Assembly (NCBI GenBank): GCA_905182285.1
Contig: CAJJAY010000018.1
Span: forward strand, 1-64,000
Direction of reading: 5' to 3'
From: an uncultured Amylibacter sp.
GTDB lineage: Bacteria; Pseudomonadota; Alphaproteobacteria; Rhodobacterales; Rhodobacteraceae
Length of the DNA stretch: 64,000 nt
Under the pieces are notes generated by a model. That model was not told where the DNA came from, ran no database searches, and saw only the letters and a list, made by a program, of their open reading frames with translations. Shown here one piece after another: positions 37,442-48,441 of this stretch. The translations under genes were made by a program, and so were the position numbers. Positions within the stretch are counted from its first letter, which is position 1; every line of letters begins with the position of its first letter.

Positions 37442-38623
37442 ATGAATGGTGCTGATACAGCTTGGATAATGGTAGCAACAGCCTTGGTTTTGTTTATGAC
37501 ACTTCCTGGATTAGCTTTGTTCTATGGTGGATTAGTAAGAGCAAGAAATGTTCTTTCAGTATTTATGCAATGTTTTGCAATTGCTTGTTTGATGTCGATA
37601 TTATGGCTTGGCTTTGGATATTCAATAGCTTTTGGAGATGGGAATCTTTTTTGGGGAGGCACTGGAAAAATGTTTCTTTACAATATTACTCCAGACACTT
37701 TGTTTGGAACAATTCCTGAAGTTTTATTTTTTGCCTTCCAGATGACATTTGCAATTATCACTCCTGCTCTGATTGTTGGTGCATATGTTGAAAGGGTTTC
37801 TTTTTCTTTTGTATTATTCTTTTCATCACTCTGGATGATTTTTGTATATGCACCAGTCACGCATTGGATTTGGGGTGGTGGCCTTTTATCTGGCGCAGAT
37901 GGCTCACTTTTTGTTAACGGTGTAAAAGATTTCGCAGGTGGAATAGTAGTCCATGAAACGGCTGGCATTGCTGCACTTGTTGTTGCAATTGCATTAGGCC
38001 CTAGATTAAAGAAAAATGTCCCCCCTCATAACCCAGGATATGTAATGCTAGGAGCCGCTATGCTTTGGGTTGGATGGTTCGGTTTTAATGGAGGGTCACA
38101 ATTAGCTGCAGATGGTGGAGCTGCTATGGCTATAACAGTAACACATATATCAGCTGCGACAGCTTCATTAACATGGGCTTTATATGAACGTATCAAATAT
38201 GGCAAAGCATCTCTAGTAGGATTAGTTACAGGTACAATTGCAGGATTAGCATCAATCACACCTGCCTCAGGATGGGTATCCCCTATTGAAGCATTATTAA
38301 TTGGAGCAATAGCAGGCGTATTATGTCAATTTATGTGTGAAATTATAAAGAATTTCTTTAAGATAGATGACACACTTGATGTATTTGCAGTACACGGTAT
38401 CGGCGGTATATTTGGAACAATAATGTTAGCAGTATTTGGTTATGCCGGTTGGTCAGAACAAGTAGGATCATTGTTAATAGTTGGTGTATTTACTATTACT
38501 GTCACTTATCTAATTGTTAAAATTGTTATCCTCTTTTGCCCTATTAGAGTAACTGAAGAAAATGAATATTTAGGCTTAGATCAATCATCACATGGTGAAC
38601 GAGCATATGATATGACTTCTTAA
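37442..38623 (+). CDS. amtB: Ammonium channel AmtB
   Basis: A 393-residue inner-membrane trimeric ammonium transporter with about 11 helices. Key features are FYGGLVRARNVLSV, the pore His in GGIVVHETAG, the Phe-gate regions FQMTFAIITPALI and GWFGFNGGS, and the second pore His in VFAVHGIGGIFGTI. I start at the ATG at 37442 because GGAG lies 9 nt upstream; an in-frame TTG at 37394 would add 16 implausible residues. It has no cleavable signal-like region of the E. coli kind. No glnK gene is next to it, which is unusual. Confidence 0.95.
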   Translation: MNGADTAWIMVATALVLFMTLPGLALFYGGLVRARNVLSVFMQCFAIACLMSILWLGFGYSIAFGDGNLFWGGTGKMFLYNITPDTLFGTIPEVLFFAFQMTFAIITPALIVGAYVERVSFSFVLFFSSLWMIFVYAPVTHWIWGGGLLSGADGSLFVNGVKDFAGGIVVHETAGIAALVVAIALGPRLKKNVPPHNPGYVMLGAAMLWVGWFGFNGGSQLAADGGAAMAITVTHISAATASLTWALYERIKYGKASLVGLVTGTIAGLASITPASGWVSPIEALLIGAIAGVLCQFMCEIIKNFFKIDDTLDVFAVHGIGGIFGTIMLAVFGYAGWSEQVGSLLIVGVFTITVTYLIVKIVILFCPIRVTEENEYLGLDQSSHGERAYDMTS

Positions 38624-38627
38624 ATAA

Positions 38628-38667
38628 AACAAAGATCCCAAAATAATATAATTTTAGGATCTTTGTT
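38628..38667. terminator. Bidirectional terminator between amtB and ratA
   Basis: An 11-bp stem (38628-38638 with 38657-38667) is extended by an inner AAAAT/ATTTT pair. T-rich tracts follow on both strands, stronger on the minus strand, so it should serve both convergent genes. Confidence 0.8.
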
Positions 38668-38673
38668 ATAAAT

Positions 38674-39117
38674 TTATGAATAAAGATTTATGGCGCGATC
38701 TTCAAAAGCCTTTACAATTCGTTGCATTGCCTCATTAAAAACAATACCTATTAAAGCCTGCAAAACTTTAGATTTGAATTCAAAGTCAACAAAAAAATCT
38801 GCTTCACACCCACCCTCAACATCACGAAAAATCCAATGATTATTTAAGTATTTAAATGGACCATCTAAATATTCTACATCAATTGAAAACTTTTCGGGCA
38901 TTAGAGACACTTTTGATCCAAATCTTTCTCGAAATACTTTAAAAGATATAATTAAATCTGCTTCAACAATAGTTTTATTATCATCAACGATAACATTTCG
39001 AATTCTTGAAGCAGTACACCAAGGTAGAAATTTTGGGTAAGACTCTACATCAGCAACAAGATCATACATCTGTTTAGAGCTAAAAGGCATTATACGTTTT
39101 TCTGCGTGTGTAGGCAT
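38674..39117 (-). CDS. RatA/COQ10 family START-domain protein
   Basis: A 147-residue helix-grip protein with the family text MPTHAEKR, LVADVESYPKFLPWC, and the C-terminal FNEAMQRIVKAFEDRA. In mitochondria and alphaproteobacteria the COQ10 relatives bind coenzyme Q and help respiration; E. coli RatA was described as a ribosome-association toxin. In alphaproteobacteria the gene usually sits beside lipA, which is about 3 kb away here, so the ubiquinone role is more likely. The start codon directly abuts a perfect 30-bp palindrome with no visible ribosome-binding site. Confidence 0.9.
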   Translation of the reverse strand: MPTHAEKRIMPFSSKQMYDLVADVESYPKFLPWCTASRIRNVIVDDNKTIVEADLIISFKVFRERFGSKVSLMPEKFSIDVEYLDGPFKYLNNHWIFRDVEGGCEADFFVDFEFKSKVLQALIGIVFNEAMQRIVKAFEDRAINLYS

Positions 39118-39147
39118 GAATGTGTTTTATTTAAATAAAACACATTC
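39118..39147. repeat. Perfect 30-bp palindrome abutting the ratA start codon
   Basis: The 15 bases at 39118-39132 are the exact reverse complement of 39133-39147. On the minus strand the palindrome ends at the base before the ratA ATG. It could be an operator for a dimeric regulator, or an mRNA hairpin that controls access to the start codon. Confidence 0.75.
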
Positions 39148-39262
39148 GTCATCCCAAAAAATTAGAAAAGTAGAAAATATTTTTCCATTGATGCTTATCA
39201 GCTTATGATTTAAAAATTTTACATACATGAAATTAAAACAATTTACATAAGTGAAAAAAGCA

Positions 39263-39799
39263 ATGGATCATACAAACTATACTGTAGAAACAATGATTTC
39301 AGCAAAATCTATTGCTGCAAGATGTGAAGAACTTGCTGAAGATATATCTCTTTATTTTAAGGATACAGACAAACTTATTGTTGTTGGCTTATTACGAGGG
39401 TCATTTGTATTTATCGCTGATTTAGCTAGAGAACTTAAGTTACCATGTGAAGTTGATTTCCTTGAGACTTCATCTTACGGAAACTCAACTGAAAGCTCGC
39501 GTGAAGTGAGAATTTTAAAAGACTTAAGAGGCGAAATTGAAGGCCGAGATGTTTTAGTTATAGAAGATATAGTTGATACAGGTCATACACTTCATCATGT
39601 GAAATCATTATTAGAGTCTAGAAAACCTGCAAGATTAAAGGTTTGTGCATTATTAGATAAACCAGCAAGACGTGAAGTTGAGATTAAGGCAGATTGGATA
39701 GGCTTTGAAATACCTGATGAATTTGTAGTTGGCTATGGTATAGATTATGCACAAAGAAATAGAAATCTTGACCATATTGGAAAGGTTGTTTTTAAATAA
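39263..39799 (+). CDS. hpt: Hypoxanthine phosphoribosyltransferase
   Basis: Salvages hypoxanthine (and often guanine) to nucleotides using PRPP. With the start at 39263 the protein has 178 residues. It contains [13 protein letters not shown], the PRPP-binding loop [14 protein letters not shown] and the late [20 protein letters not shown] at 39251 would add four residues; neither start has a clear ribosome-binding site, and the ATG matches the usual start of alphaproteobacterial homologues. It stands alone between ratA (divergent) and the helicase leader. Confidence 0.93.
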   Translation: MDHTNYTVETMISAKSIAARCEELAEDISLYFKDTDKLIVVGLLRGSFVFIADLARELKLPCEVDFLETSSYGNSTESSREVRILKDLRGEIEGRDVLVIEDIVDTGHTLHHVKSLLESRKPARLKVCALLDKPARREVEIKADWIGFEIPDEFVVGYGIDYAQRNRNLDHIGKVVFK

Positions 39800-39855
39800 T
39801 AATCAATTCAATTTTCTATAATCATTGATATAAAGATAAATGATAGAAATCATTT

Positions 39856-40026
39856 TATAATCGCACTTGATTGAAATGCCTTCGTCACCTATTAGGTCAA
39901 CTTCGGCTGGCCATGTGTATTAACATTTGACGGCGATTCGACTTCGGATCCCTAGGTTTTAGCCATCAATAGTCTGTATTAGCGCCGTTAGGCATACAGG
40001 CCTAAATCTAGAGAGCGAATATAAAC
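39856..40026 (+). promoter_or_regulatory. Promoter and structured leader of the CSD-helicase gene
   Basis: A perfect TATAAT at 39856-39861 (weak -35) would give a leader of about 160 nt. It contains several short hairpins: ACCT/AGGT (39887-39897), GATTCG/CGGATC with loop ACTT (39935-39950) and TTAGGC/GCCTAA with loop ATACAG (39988-40005), the last just before the coding start. Long folded leaders are typical of cold-shock mRNAs such as cspA, where they act as thermosensors. That role is inferred from shape and from the downstream gene. Confidence 0.5.
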
Positions 40027-41622
40027 ATGCTAACAGGCACAGTAATTTGGTATAATCCTGTAAAAGGTCTTGGTTTTATAAACCCTGATCAGGGCGGAGA
40101 TGACGTTTTTGTCCATATGTCTGCACTTAAAGCTTCTGGCTTAAAAGTAGTAAAAGAAGGCGACATGATAACTTACGAATTATTATTAGATGAAAAAACA
40201 GGTAAAAAAGCAGCGTCAAACGTTACAGTGCTAAAAAAAGATGAAGCATCTTTATTAACATCTGCATCTTCAAAGCCAAAAAATCGTGATGAGAAGAAAA
40301 AACAACGTGTGGAGCAACCTAAATCTGATGCAAGCGCATTTTCAAAATTAGGATTAGACGACGAAATAGTTAAAGCTTTGGGATTTCTTGGCTATTCGTT
40401 GCCAACACCAATACAATCACAAGCAATACCAGCTGTTTTAGATGGCAAGGACTTAGTAGGCTTGGCGCAAACAGGCACAGGAAAAACCGCTGCTTTTGCC
40501 TTGCCTTTAATTCAACAGCTTTTAATGAATCCAATTGCAATAAAGGCACGTTCAGCAAGAGCTATAATTCTTTCTCCAACTCGTGAATTAGCGCTACAGA
40601 TACATGAAGCATTCGTAAGTTTTGGCAAACGACTTCCCTTGAATTTCACACATGCAATAGGCGGCGCTCCAATTCGTAAACAAATGCGTGATCTATCAAA
40701 GGGTGTTGATATTTTAGTAGCAACTCCAGGAAGATTAGAGGATCTTGTTGATCAAAAAGGTTTGCGGCTGGATGAAACAAAGTTTTTAGTTTTAGATGAA
40801 GCTGATCAAATGCTTGATATTGGTTTCCTACCAGCAGTTAAACGAATTATTTCAAAAGTTAACAGTGACCGGCAAACATTACTATTTTCTGCAACAATGT
40901 CTAAAGAAATTAAAAAGTTGACAGAAACCTACCTAACAGATCCAGTACAAGTATCTGTTACTCCAGAAAATTCCACTGTTGATAAAATTGAACAAAGCTT
41001 AATGCACTTATCAAAACAAAATAAAAGTTTAGCTTTACAAAGAATAATATCCTCTAACCCAAAAAAACGAGTTATTGTATTCTCAAGAACCAAACACGGA
41101 TCTGATAAGTTAGTAAAATGGTTAGGAACGCAAAACATTGGCGCGGATGCAATACATGGAAATAAATCACAAGGGCAACGCCAAAGAGCACTAGACGATT
41201 TCAAAAAAGGAAAAACTTTTGTATTGATTGCTACAGATATTGCGGCACGAGGAATAGATATTCCGGACATAGAAATTGTTATAAATTTTGACTTACCAAA
41301 TGTTCCAGAATCTTATGTTCATAGAATTGGTCGTACTGCTCGAGCAGGTGCTGATGGAAAAGCAATTGCATTTTGTGCTCCCGATGAACACAAACAATTA
41401 TGGGACATTGAAAAAGTTATCAAAATGGACATTCCAGTAGTTGAGATGGAAGGCCTAACTCAAAACTTAATACCAAATTTTGATAAACCAACCCCCCGTC
41501 GAAGAGGTGGAGGCGCGAATTCAAAAAGAGGGTCCGGACCTCGAGATAATAATTCCCGAAATAAATCTAAAACTGGCAAAAAATCATTTAAGGGTGGAGG
41601 CAACAAAACACTTAAGAGATAA
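40027..41622 (+). CDS. Cold-shock domain fused to DEAD-box RNA helicase
   Basis: A 531-residue fusion. Residues 1-70 form a cold-shock domain with RNP1 KGLGFI (13-18, usually KGFGFI) and RNP2 VFVHM (27-31). A lysine-rich linker leads to a RhlE/CshA-like helicase: Q-motif region from 105, P-loop AQTGTGKT (147-154), PTRELALQ, DEAD (257-260), SAT (288-290) and HRIGRTARAG. The tail is Gly/Arg/Lys-rich and probably binds RNA. It likely unwinds structured RNA in the cold or during ribosome assembly and mRNA decay. CSD and helicase are normally separate genes; here one polypeptide carries both. Confidence 0.93.
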   Translation: MLTGTVIWYNPVKGLGFINPDQGGDDVFVHMSALKASGLKVVKEGDMITYELLLDEKTGKKAASNVTVLKKDEASLLTSASSKPKNRDEKKKQRVEQPKSDASAFSKLGLDDEIVKALGFLGYSLPTPIQSQAIPAVLDGKDLVGLAQTGTGKTAAFALPLIQQLLMNPIAIKARSARAIILSPTRELALQIHEAFVSFGKRLPLNFTHAIGGAPIRKQMRDLSKGVDILVATPGRLEDLVDQKGLRLDETKFLVLDEADQMLDIGFLPAVKRIISKVNSDRQTLLFSATMSKEIKKLTETYLTDPVQVSVTPENSTVDKIEQSLMHLSKQNKSLALQRIISSNPKKRVIVFSRTKHGSDKLVKWLGTQNIGADAIHGNKSQGQRQRALDDFKKGKTFVLIATDIAARGIDIPDIEIVINFDLPNVPESYVHRIGRTARAGADGKAIAFCAPDEHKQLWDIEKVIKMDIPVVEMEGLTQNLIPNFDKPTPRRRGGGANSKRGSGPRDNNSRNKSKTGKKSFKGGGNKTLKR

Positions 41623-41635
41623 CATTATATTAATT

Positions 41636-41670
41636 TAGCTTTGGTTAGTATCTAACACTAATCAAAGCTA
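41636..41670. terminator. Bidirectional terminator between the CSD-helicase gene and lipA
   Basis: A 13-bp stem with one G-T pair (41636-41648 with 41658-41670) and a 9-nt loop lies between two convergent genes. AT-rich but short T tracts flank it, so efficiency is uncertain. Confidence 0.7.
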
Positions 41671-41675
41671 TTAAA

Positions 41676-42626
41676 TTATTTTCCAAATTTTGCTAATCTT
41701 GCTTCTCTCAATTGATAAAAATCGTCCCCAGCATGATAGCTTGAACGAGTTAATGGAGATGCTGATACCATCAAAAAACCTTTATTATATGCAGTTTTTT
41801 CATACGTTTTAAATTCATCTGGTGTAACAAATCTATCAACAGCATGATGCTTTGGTGTTGGTTGCAAATATTGGCCAATTGTCAGAAAGTCTATGTTTGC
41901 CGCCCGCATATCATCCATAACTTGAACTACAGATTGTTTATTTTCACCTAAACCAACCATTATTCCTGATTTAGTAAACATTGTAGGATCTATTTCTTTC
42001 ACACGTTGTAATAGTCTCAAGGAATGAAAATATCTAGCTCCTGGCCTAACCTCTGGATATAATCCAGGCACTGTTTCTAAATTGTGGTTAAATACATCAG
42101 GTTTTGCATCAACCACAGTTTTTAAAACACTATCATCACATCGAATAAAATCTGGAGTTAATATTTCAATAGTTGTATTTGGTGACTGTTTTCTTATGGC
42201 TCGAATTGTTTGTGCAAAATGTTCTGCACCACCATCCTTAACGTCATCACGGTCAACAGAAGTAACCACCACATGATTTAAACCGAGTTTTTTAACTGCA
42301 TCAGCCACCCGGCCTGGTTCAAATACATCTAGATCTTCAGGTGGCTTACCTGTCGCGATATTACAAAAAGTACATGCTCTAGTGCAAACCTCACCCATAA
42401 TCATCATAGTCGCATGTCCCTGGGACCAGCACTCTCCAACGTTTGGACAACCAGCCTCCTCACATACTGTGACTAATTTATTTTCACGCAATATATCTCG
42501 TGTTTTTTTATAACCTTCAGATATTGGTGCTTTAACTCGAATCCAAGAAGGTTTGCTCGGTTGAGCATTATCTGGCTTGTGAGCTTTTTCAGGATGACGC
42601 TCTGCTGGAATAGTTAGGTCACGCAT
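41676..42626 (-). CDS. lipA: Lipoyl synthase
   Basis: Radical-SAM enzyme that inserts two sulfurs into protein-bound octanoate to make lipoate. The 316 residues have both iron-sulfur sites: Cys55/60/66 ([12 protein letters not shown], auxiliary cluster that donates sulfur) and Cys81/85/88 (CTRACTFC, radical-SAM cluster). The conserved C-terminal [10 protein letters not shown] is present. Its product is needed for the E2 subunits served by the LpdA encoded nearby. It is transcribed alone, with a terminator shared with the helicase gene. Confidence 0.98.
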   Translation of the reverse strand: MRDLTIPAERHPEKAHKPDNAQPSKPSWIRVKAPISEGYKKTRDILRENKLVTVCEEAGCPNVGECWSQGHATMMIMGEVCTRACTFCNIATGKPPEDLDVFEPGRVADAVKKLGLNHVVVTSVDRDDVKDGGAEHFAQTIRAIRKQSPNTTIEILTPDFIRCDDSVLKTVVDAKPDVFNHNLETVPGLYPEVRPGARYFHSLRLLQRVKEIDPTMFTKSGIMVGLGENKQSVVQVMDDMRAANIDFLTIGQYLQPTPKHHAVDRFVTPDEFKTYEKTAYNKGFLMVSASPLTRSSYHAGDDFYQLREARLAKFGK

Positions 42627-42738
42627 TAAATTAATCCTTGTTTAATAAATATATATATAATGTGAATTGAAAAGTCTTGTATGAAAAATCAAAATAAATT
42701 CCAAATCACAAATTAAAATTAAAAATTTTATTTATATC

Positions 42739-42765
42739 AAAAAAGGGCCATCTAAATGGCCCTTT
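42739..42765 (-). terminator. Rho-independent terminator of katG
   Basis: A 10-bp GC-rich stem (42742-42751 with 42756-42765) has a 4-nt loop and is followed on the minus strand by an A/T-rich tract starting TTT. It lies 24 bp past the katG stop. Confidence 0.85.
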
Positions 42766-42789
42766 AATGTAAATTATTTACATAGATAT

Positions 42790-44937
<2,148 letters not shown>

Positions 44938-44980
44938 CTAGCTTCAAAGTGTGAAAATAAATTTTAAATTTCAAAAAATT

Positions 44981-45016
44981 CTATGTCTGAATTGGCACTA
45001 TGTCGATTATGCGACA
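44981..45016. promoter_or_regulatory. Candidate OxyR operator between katG and oxyR
   Basis: In the 183-bp gap CTATGTC occurs twice, at 44981-44987 and 44998-45004, exactly 17 bp apart. The second copy overlaps the inverted repeat TGTCG-N6-CGACA (45001-45016). LysR-type regulators bind such T-N11-A dyads, and OxyR contacts several adjacent ATAG/CTAT half-sites. Binding is inferred, not shown. Confidence 0.5.
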
Positions 45017-45105
45017 AACCCGATTCATTATTTCTATATATAATTTACCATACCACAAACATAAGTTAAACTTGTATTTTTTAATTATTATGATAAGAAA
45101 AACTT

Positions 45106-45993
45106 ATGAAGACTATAACATTAAAACAAATGCAATATTTTGAGGCATTGGTAAAAACCCGTCACTTTAGTCGTGCCGCAGATTTATGCGCAATATCTCA
45201 ACCTGCTCTATCGATGCAAATAAAAAAGCTTGAAGCATTCCTTGATATGCCTTTGGTTGAAAAAACATCTAAGCCATTAAGATTAACACCATTTGGAGAA
45301 GATTTTGCAATTAAAATAGGCGCAATTTTACAAAATGTTCGTGACCTTGGTGATATGGCAAAAGTATCAAAATTAAAACCTCAAGGCTCTATTAAACTCG
45401 GAGTAATCCCTACTATTGCACCATATCTTTTTCCCCAACTAATACATCAGGTAACCAAAGCCTTTCCTAGTGTAAATCTAAAGTTGAGAGAAACAATCAC
45501 AACAAACTTAATTGATGAAGTATTAGAGGGTAGATTAGACGCCGCAATATTAGCCTTGCCTGTTTCAGAACCACGACTAACTGAAAAGTCTTTGTTTGAG
45601 GAGGAGTTTGTCTTGGTTCGCCCAATCTCTGACAATGGAAAACCCATTCCAAACCCAGATACTTTGCATGAAATGCATCTATTACTACTTGAAGAAGGTC
45701 ATTGTTTTCGCGATCAAGCCTTATCCTTTTGCAATATTTCAAAAAAACAAACCCGCGAATTAATGGATGCAAGCTCTCTTTCAACATTAGTACAAATGGT
45801 TGCTGCCGGCATCGGTATAACACTTATTCCACAGATGGCTGCATCCTTGGAATCACGATCCGCATCAGTTGAAATGCTTCGATTTGAAATAAATCCTCCA
45901 AAAAGATCAGTTGGTATGATTTGGCGAAAAAATACACCCTTAGAGGCACATTTAGAAAAGATTGCAAAAATTTTAACAATAAAGACAATATAA
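45106..45993 (+). CDS. oxyR: Peroxide-sensing LysR-type regulator OxyR
   Basis: A 295-residue LysR-type activator. The N-terminal winged HTH (FSRAADLCAISQPALSMQIK) is followed by the effector domain. Cys200 and Cys209 (LEEGHCFRDQALSFC) match the redox pair Cys199/Cys208 of E. coli OxyR, which form a disulfide on contact with peroxide. It is divergent from katG, its most likely target, and probably also represses itself. The VIT transporter follows after 67 bp. Confidence 0.95.
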   Translation: MKTITLKQMQYFEALVKTRHFSRAADLCAISQPALSMQIKKLEAFLDMPLVEKTSKPLRLTPFGEDFAIKIGAILQNVRDLGDMAKVSKLKPQGSIKLGVIPTIAPYLFPQLIHQVTKAFPSVNLKLRETITTNLIDEVLEGRLDAAILALPVSEPRLTEKSLFEEEFVLVRPISDNGKPIPNPDTLHEMHLLLLEEGHCFRDQALSFCNISKKQTRELMDASSLSTLVQMVAAGIGITLIPQMAASLESRSASVEMLRFEINPPKRSVGMIWRKNTPLEAHLEKIAKILTIKTI

Positions 45994-45995
45994 AA

Positions 45996-46024
45996 GTTTA
46001 ATAAAAAAAATTAAACCTGTTTTT
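45996..46024 (+). terminator. Weak AT-rich terminator after oxyR
   Basis: GTTTAAT (45996-46002) pairs with ATTAAAC (46010-46016), followed by CTGTTTTT. The stem has few GC pairs, so read-through into the VIT gene is possible. Confidence 0.35.
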
Positions 46025-46060
46025 GCTGGCCATTATTATTAATGAAAGCTAAAAAATAAT

Positions 46061-46798
46061 ATGACAATGATTTCTGATAAAATTGCCGAACACAAAGGTA
46101 GAGAGCACCACATAAGTCCTATTGCTGAATTTATAAAACAAATTATTTATGGTGGTAATGATGGAATAGTAACTACGTTTGCTGTTGTTGCAGGTTTTGC
46201 TGGCGCAGGAGCCAGTGGAATCGCAGAAATTGGTGGAATTGCTGTGTTATTGTTTGGATTAGCTAATTTATTTGCAGACGGTGCGGCAATGGGATTAGGT
46301 GAATTCTTATCGGCTCGCTCTGAACAAGACCTATATCATACTGTGCGAGAAAAAGAACTTTATGAAATAGAAAATAATCCAGAAATGGAACGCCTTGAAG
46401 CAATTGAAATGTTACAGGATCGCGGATTCTCTCTAAATCACGCTGAAGAAATGACTAATATTTTGGAAAACTATCCTAACCATTATGCCGATTTTATGAT
46501 GGCATATGAAATACAAATGGCTGATCCAAATGGAGAAAACCCAATCCTCAATGGCTTAGCCACATTTGTTTCTTTTATTTGCTTTGGTATAATACCTTTA
46601 TTACCATACTTTTTATTAGAGGCAAATAACTTCACATTTCAAATATCTGTTTTTGCTACATTTTTTGCCTTAACTGCATTGGGACTTTTACGATATCTTG
46701 TTGTTAGACAAAACATCTTAAGAAGCGTGGGAGAGACGATATTAGTTGGTGGAGTGTGTGCAATAGTTGCTTATATAGTTGGACTTGCCTTCTCCTGA
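46061..46798 (+). CDS. VIT1/CCC1-family iron/manganese transporter
   Basis: A 245-residue membrane protein of the VIT family. It has the signature IYGGNDGIVTTFAVVAGFAGA in helix 1, then LANLFADGAAMGLGEFLSARSE, whose acidic and Met residues line the ion path, and a glutamate-rich cytoplasmic insert (about 85-155) that binds metal in relatives. The C-terminal part has further helices. It probably exports or buffers Fe2+/Mn2+. Its place after oxyR and katG suggests a link between iron control and peroxide defence. Confidence 0.9.
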   Translation: MTMISDKIAEHKGREHHISPIAEFIKQIIYGGNDGIVTTFAVVAGFAGAGASGIAEIGGIAVLLFGLANLFADGAAMGLGEFLSARSEQDLYHTVREKELYEIENNPEMERLEAIEMLQDRGFSLNHAEEMTNILENYPNHYADFMMAYEIQMADPNGENPILNGLATFVSFICFGIIPLLPYFLLEANNFTFQISVFATFFALTALGLLRYLVVRQNILRSVGETILVGGVCAIVAYIVGLAFS

Positions 46799-46927
46799 AA
46801 ATATTAGCTAAATTTAAATTTAGTACTTAAAATAGTATGTTTTAGATAATCAAAACGTTAGTCTTCAATGACTTTTTTATTGAACATCAAGGCTCTAAAT
46901 TTACTAATTTATTTGGATAAATTAAAA

Positions 46928-48319
46928 TTATATATGAATTGCTTTATCATAAGCGTCTAACACACTTTCATGCATCATTTCTGACAACGTTGGGTGTGGG
47001 AATACAGTATTCATCAAATCTTGCTCAGTTGTTTCTAGTTGCCTTGAAACCACATAGCCATGAATCATTTCAGTTACTTCAGCTCCCACCATATGAGCAC
47101 CAAGTAATTCACCAGTTTTAGCATCAAATATAGTTTTCACTAATCCTTCAGATTCTCCGAGTGCGATGGCTTTTCCATTTCCAACGAAAGGAAAACGACC
47201 AACTTTTATGTCATATCCTTTTTCCCGTGCAACAGCTTCAGTATAGCCAACAGACGCTATTTGAGGGTAACAATATGTGCATCCAGCAATACTTTCAGGT
47301 TTTATTGAATGTGGATTTTTACCAGCGATTAACTCTGCAACCATAACGCCTTCATGAGATGCTTTATGCGCCAACCAAGGAGGAGCTGTCAAATCACCAA
47401 TTGCATAAACACCCTCTACATTTGTTCTGCAAAATTTATCTGTTAATACGTGACCTCGCTCTTCTTTGATTTTTAAAGTTTCTAAACCAATGTTTTCAAT
47501 ATTTCCAACAATGCCAACTGCAGAAATAACTGTATCAAACTCATGCTTTTCTAATACTTGATCTATTTCAATATGTGCTATCACTTTTTCTTTTTGACGG
47601 TCTAATTTCTTTACATTTGCTTTTTCAATAATCTTCATTCCTTGATTAATAAAAGACTTTTTTGCAAATGCTGAAATTTCTTCATCTTCAACTGGTAAGA
47701 TATGATCCATAACTTCTACCACTGTGGTATCTGCACCCAATGTATTATAAAAACTTGCAAACTCTATTCCAATTGCTCCTGAACCTATTATTAATAACTT
47801 TTTTGGCATCCTTCGAGGAGTTAGAGCAGCTTTGTAAGTCCATACCAAATCACCATCAGCCTCTAAGCCAGGAAGCTCTCTTGCTCTAGCGCCAGTTGCT
47901 AATATTATATTTTTACCTTGAAGTGTTTCAGATCCATTAACAGTTTGAATACTAACAGTATTTTTTGATGCAATGGATGCATCTCCCATAAATGTGTCTA
48001 CTTTGTTTTTTTTCAGTAAATGACCTATTCCCGCATTTAACTTCGAAGCAACACCTCTTGAACGTTTAACAACTGCTTCTAAATCATAATTAATATTATC
48101 TGCAGACAGTCCAAACTCTCCTGCTCTATTCATTAGATGAAATATTTCAGATGAACGGAGCATGGCTTTTGTTGGAATGCACCCCCAATTGAGACAAATT
48201 CCACCCATGTGCTCTCGTTCTACAATGGCAACCTTTAGGCCTAATTGTGCACCTCTAATAGCAGCAACATAACCACCAGGACCCGCACCAATTACAATCA
48301 TATCATATACAATCGCCAT
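46928..48319 (-). CDS. lpdA: Dihydrolipoyl dehydrogenase
   Basis: FAD flavoprotein (E3) that reoxidises dihydrolipoamide in 2-oxo-acid dehydrogenase and glycine-cleavage complexes. The 463 residues show the FAD motif GAGPGGYVAAIRGAQLG, the redox disulfide GGICLNWGCIPTK (Cys42/Cys47), a second dinucleotide site IGSGAIGIEFASFY, and the C-terminal catalytic His-Glu pair in FPHPTLSEMMHE. No E1 or E2 genes lie in the window. In other alphaproteobacteria it ends the pdh cluster just before lipA; here katG, oxyR and the VIT gene lie in between. Confidence 0.97.
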   Translation of the reverse strand: MAIVYDMIVIGAGPGGYVAAIRGAQLGLKVAIVEREHMGGICLNWGCIPTKAMLRSSEIFHLMNRAGEFGLSADNINYDLEAVVKRSRGVASKLNAGIGHLLKKNKVDTFMGDASIASKNTVSIQTVNGSETLQGKNIILATGARARELPGLEADGDLVWTYKAALTPRRMPKKLLIIGSGAIGIEFASFYNTLGADTTVVEVMDHILPVEDEEISAFAKKSFINQGMKIIEKANVKKLDRQKEKVIAHIEIDQVLEKHEFDTVISAVGIVGNIENIGLETLKIKEERGHVLTDKFCRTNVEGVYAIGDLTAPPWLAHKASHEGVMVAELIAGKNPHSIKPESIAGCTYCYPQIASVGYTEAVAREKGYDIKVGRFPFVGNGKAIALGESEGLVKTIFDAKTGELLGAHMVGAEVTEMIHGYVVSRQLETTEQDLMNTVFPHPTLSEMMHESVLDAYDKAIHI

Positions 48320-48441
48320 GTTAACTCCAATAATTGTTTAATATTAAACTATTTATATAATGCATGATTGGTAAACAATATACAAGTATCACATTTATAA
48401 ATTTTAGGTTTAAAAATATTGCTTATAATCACAAATTTACT

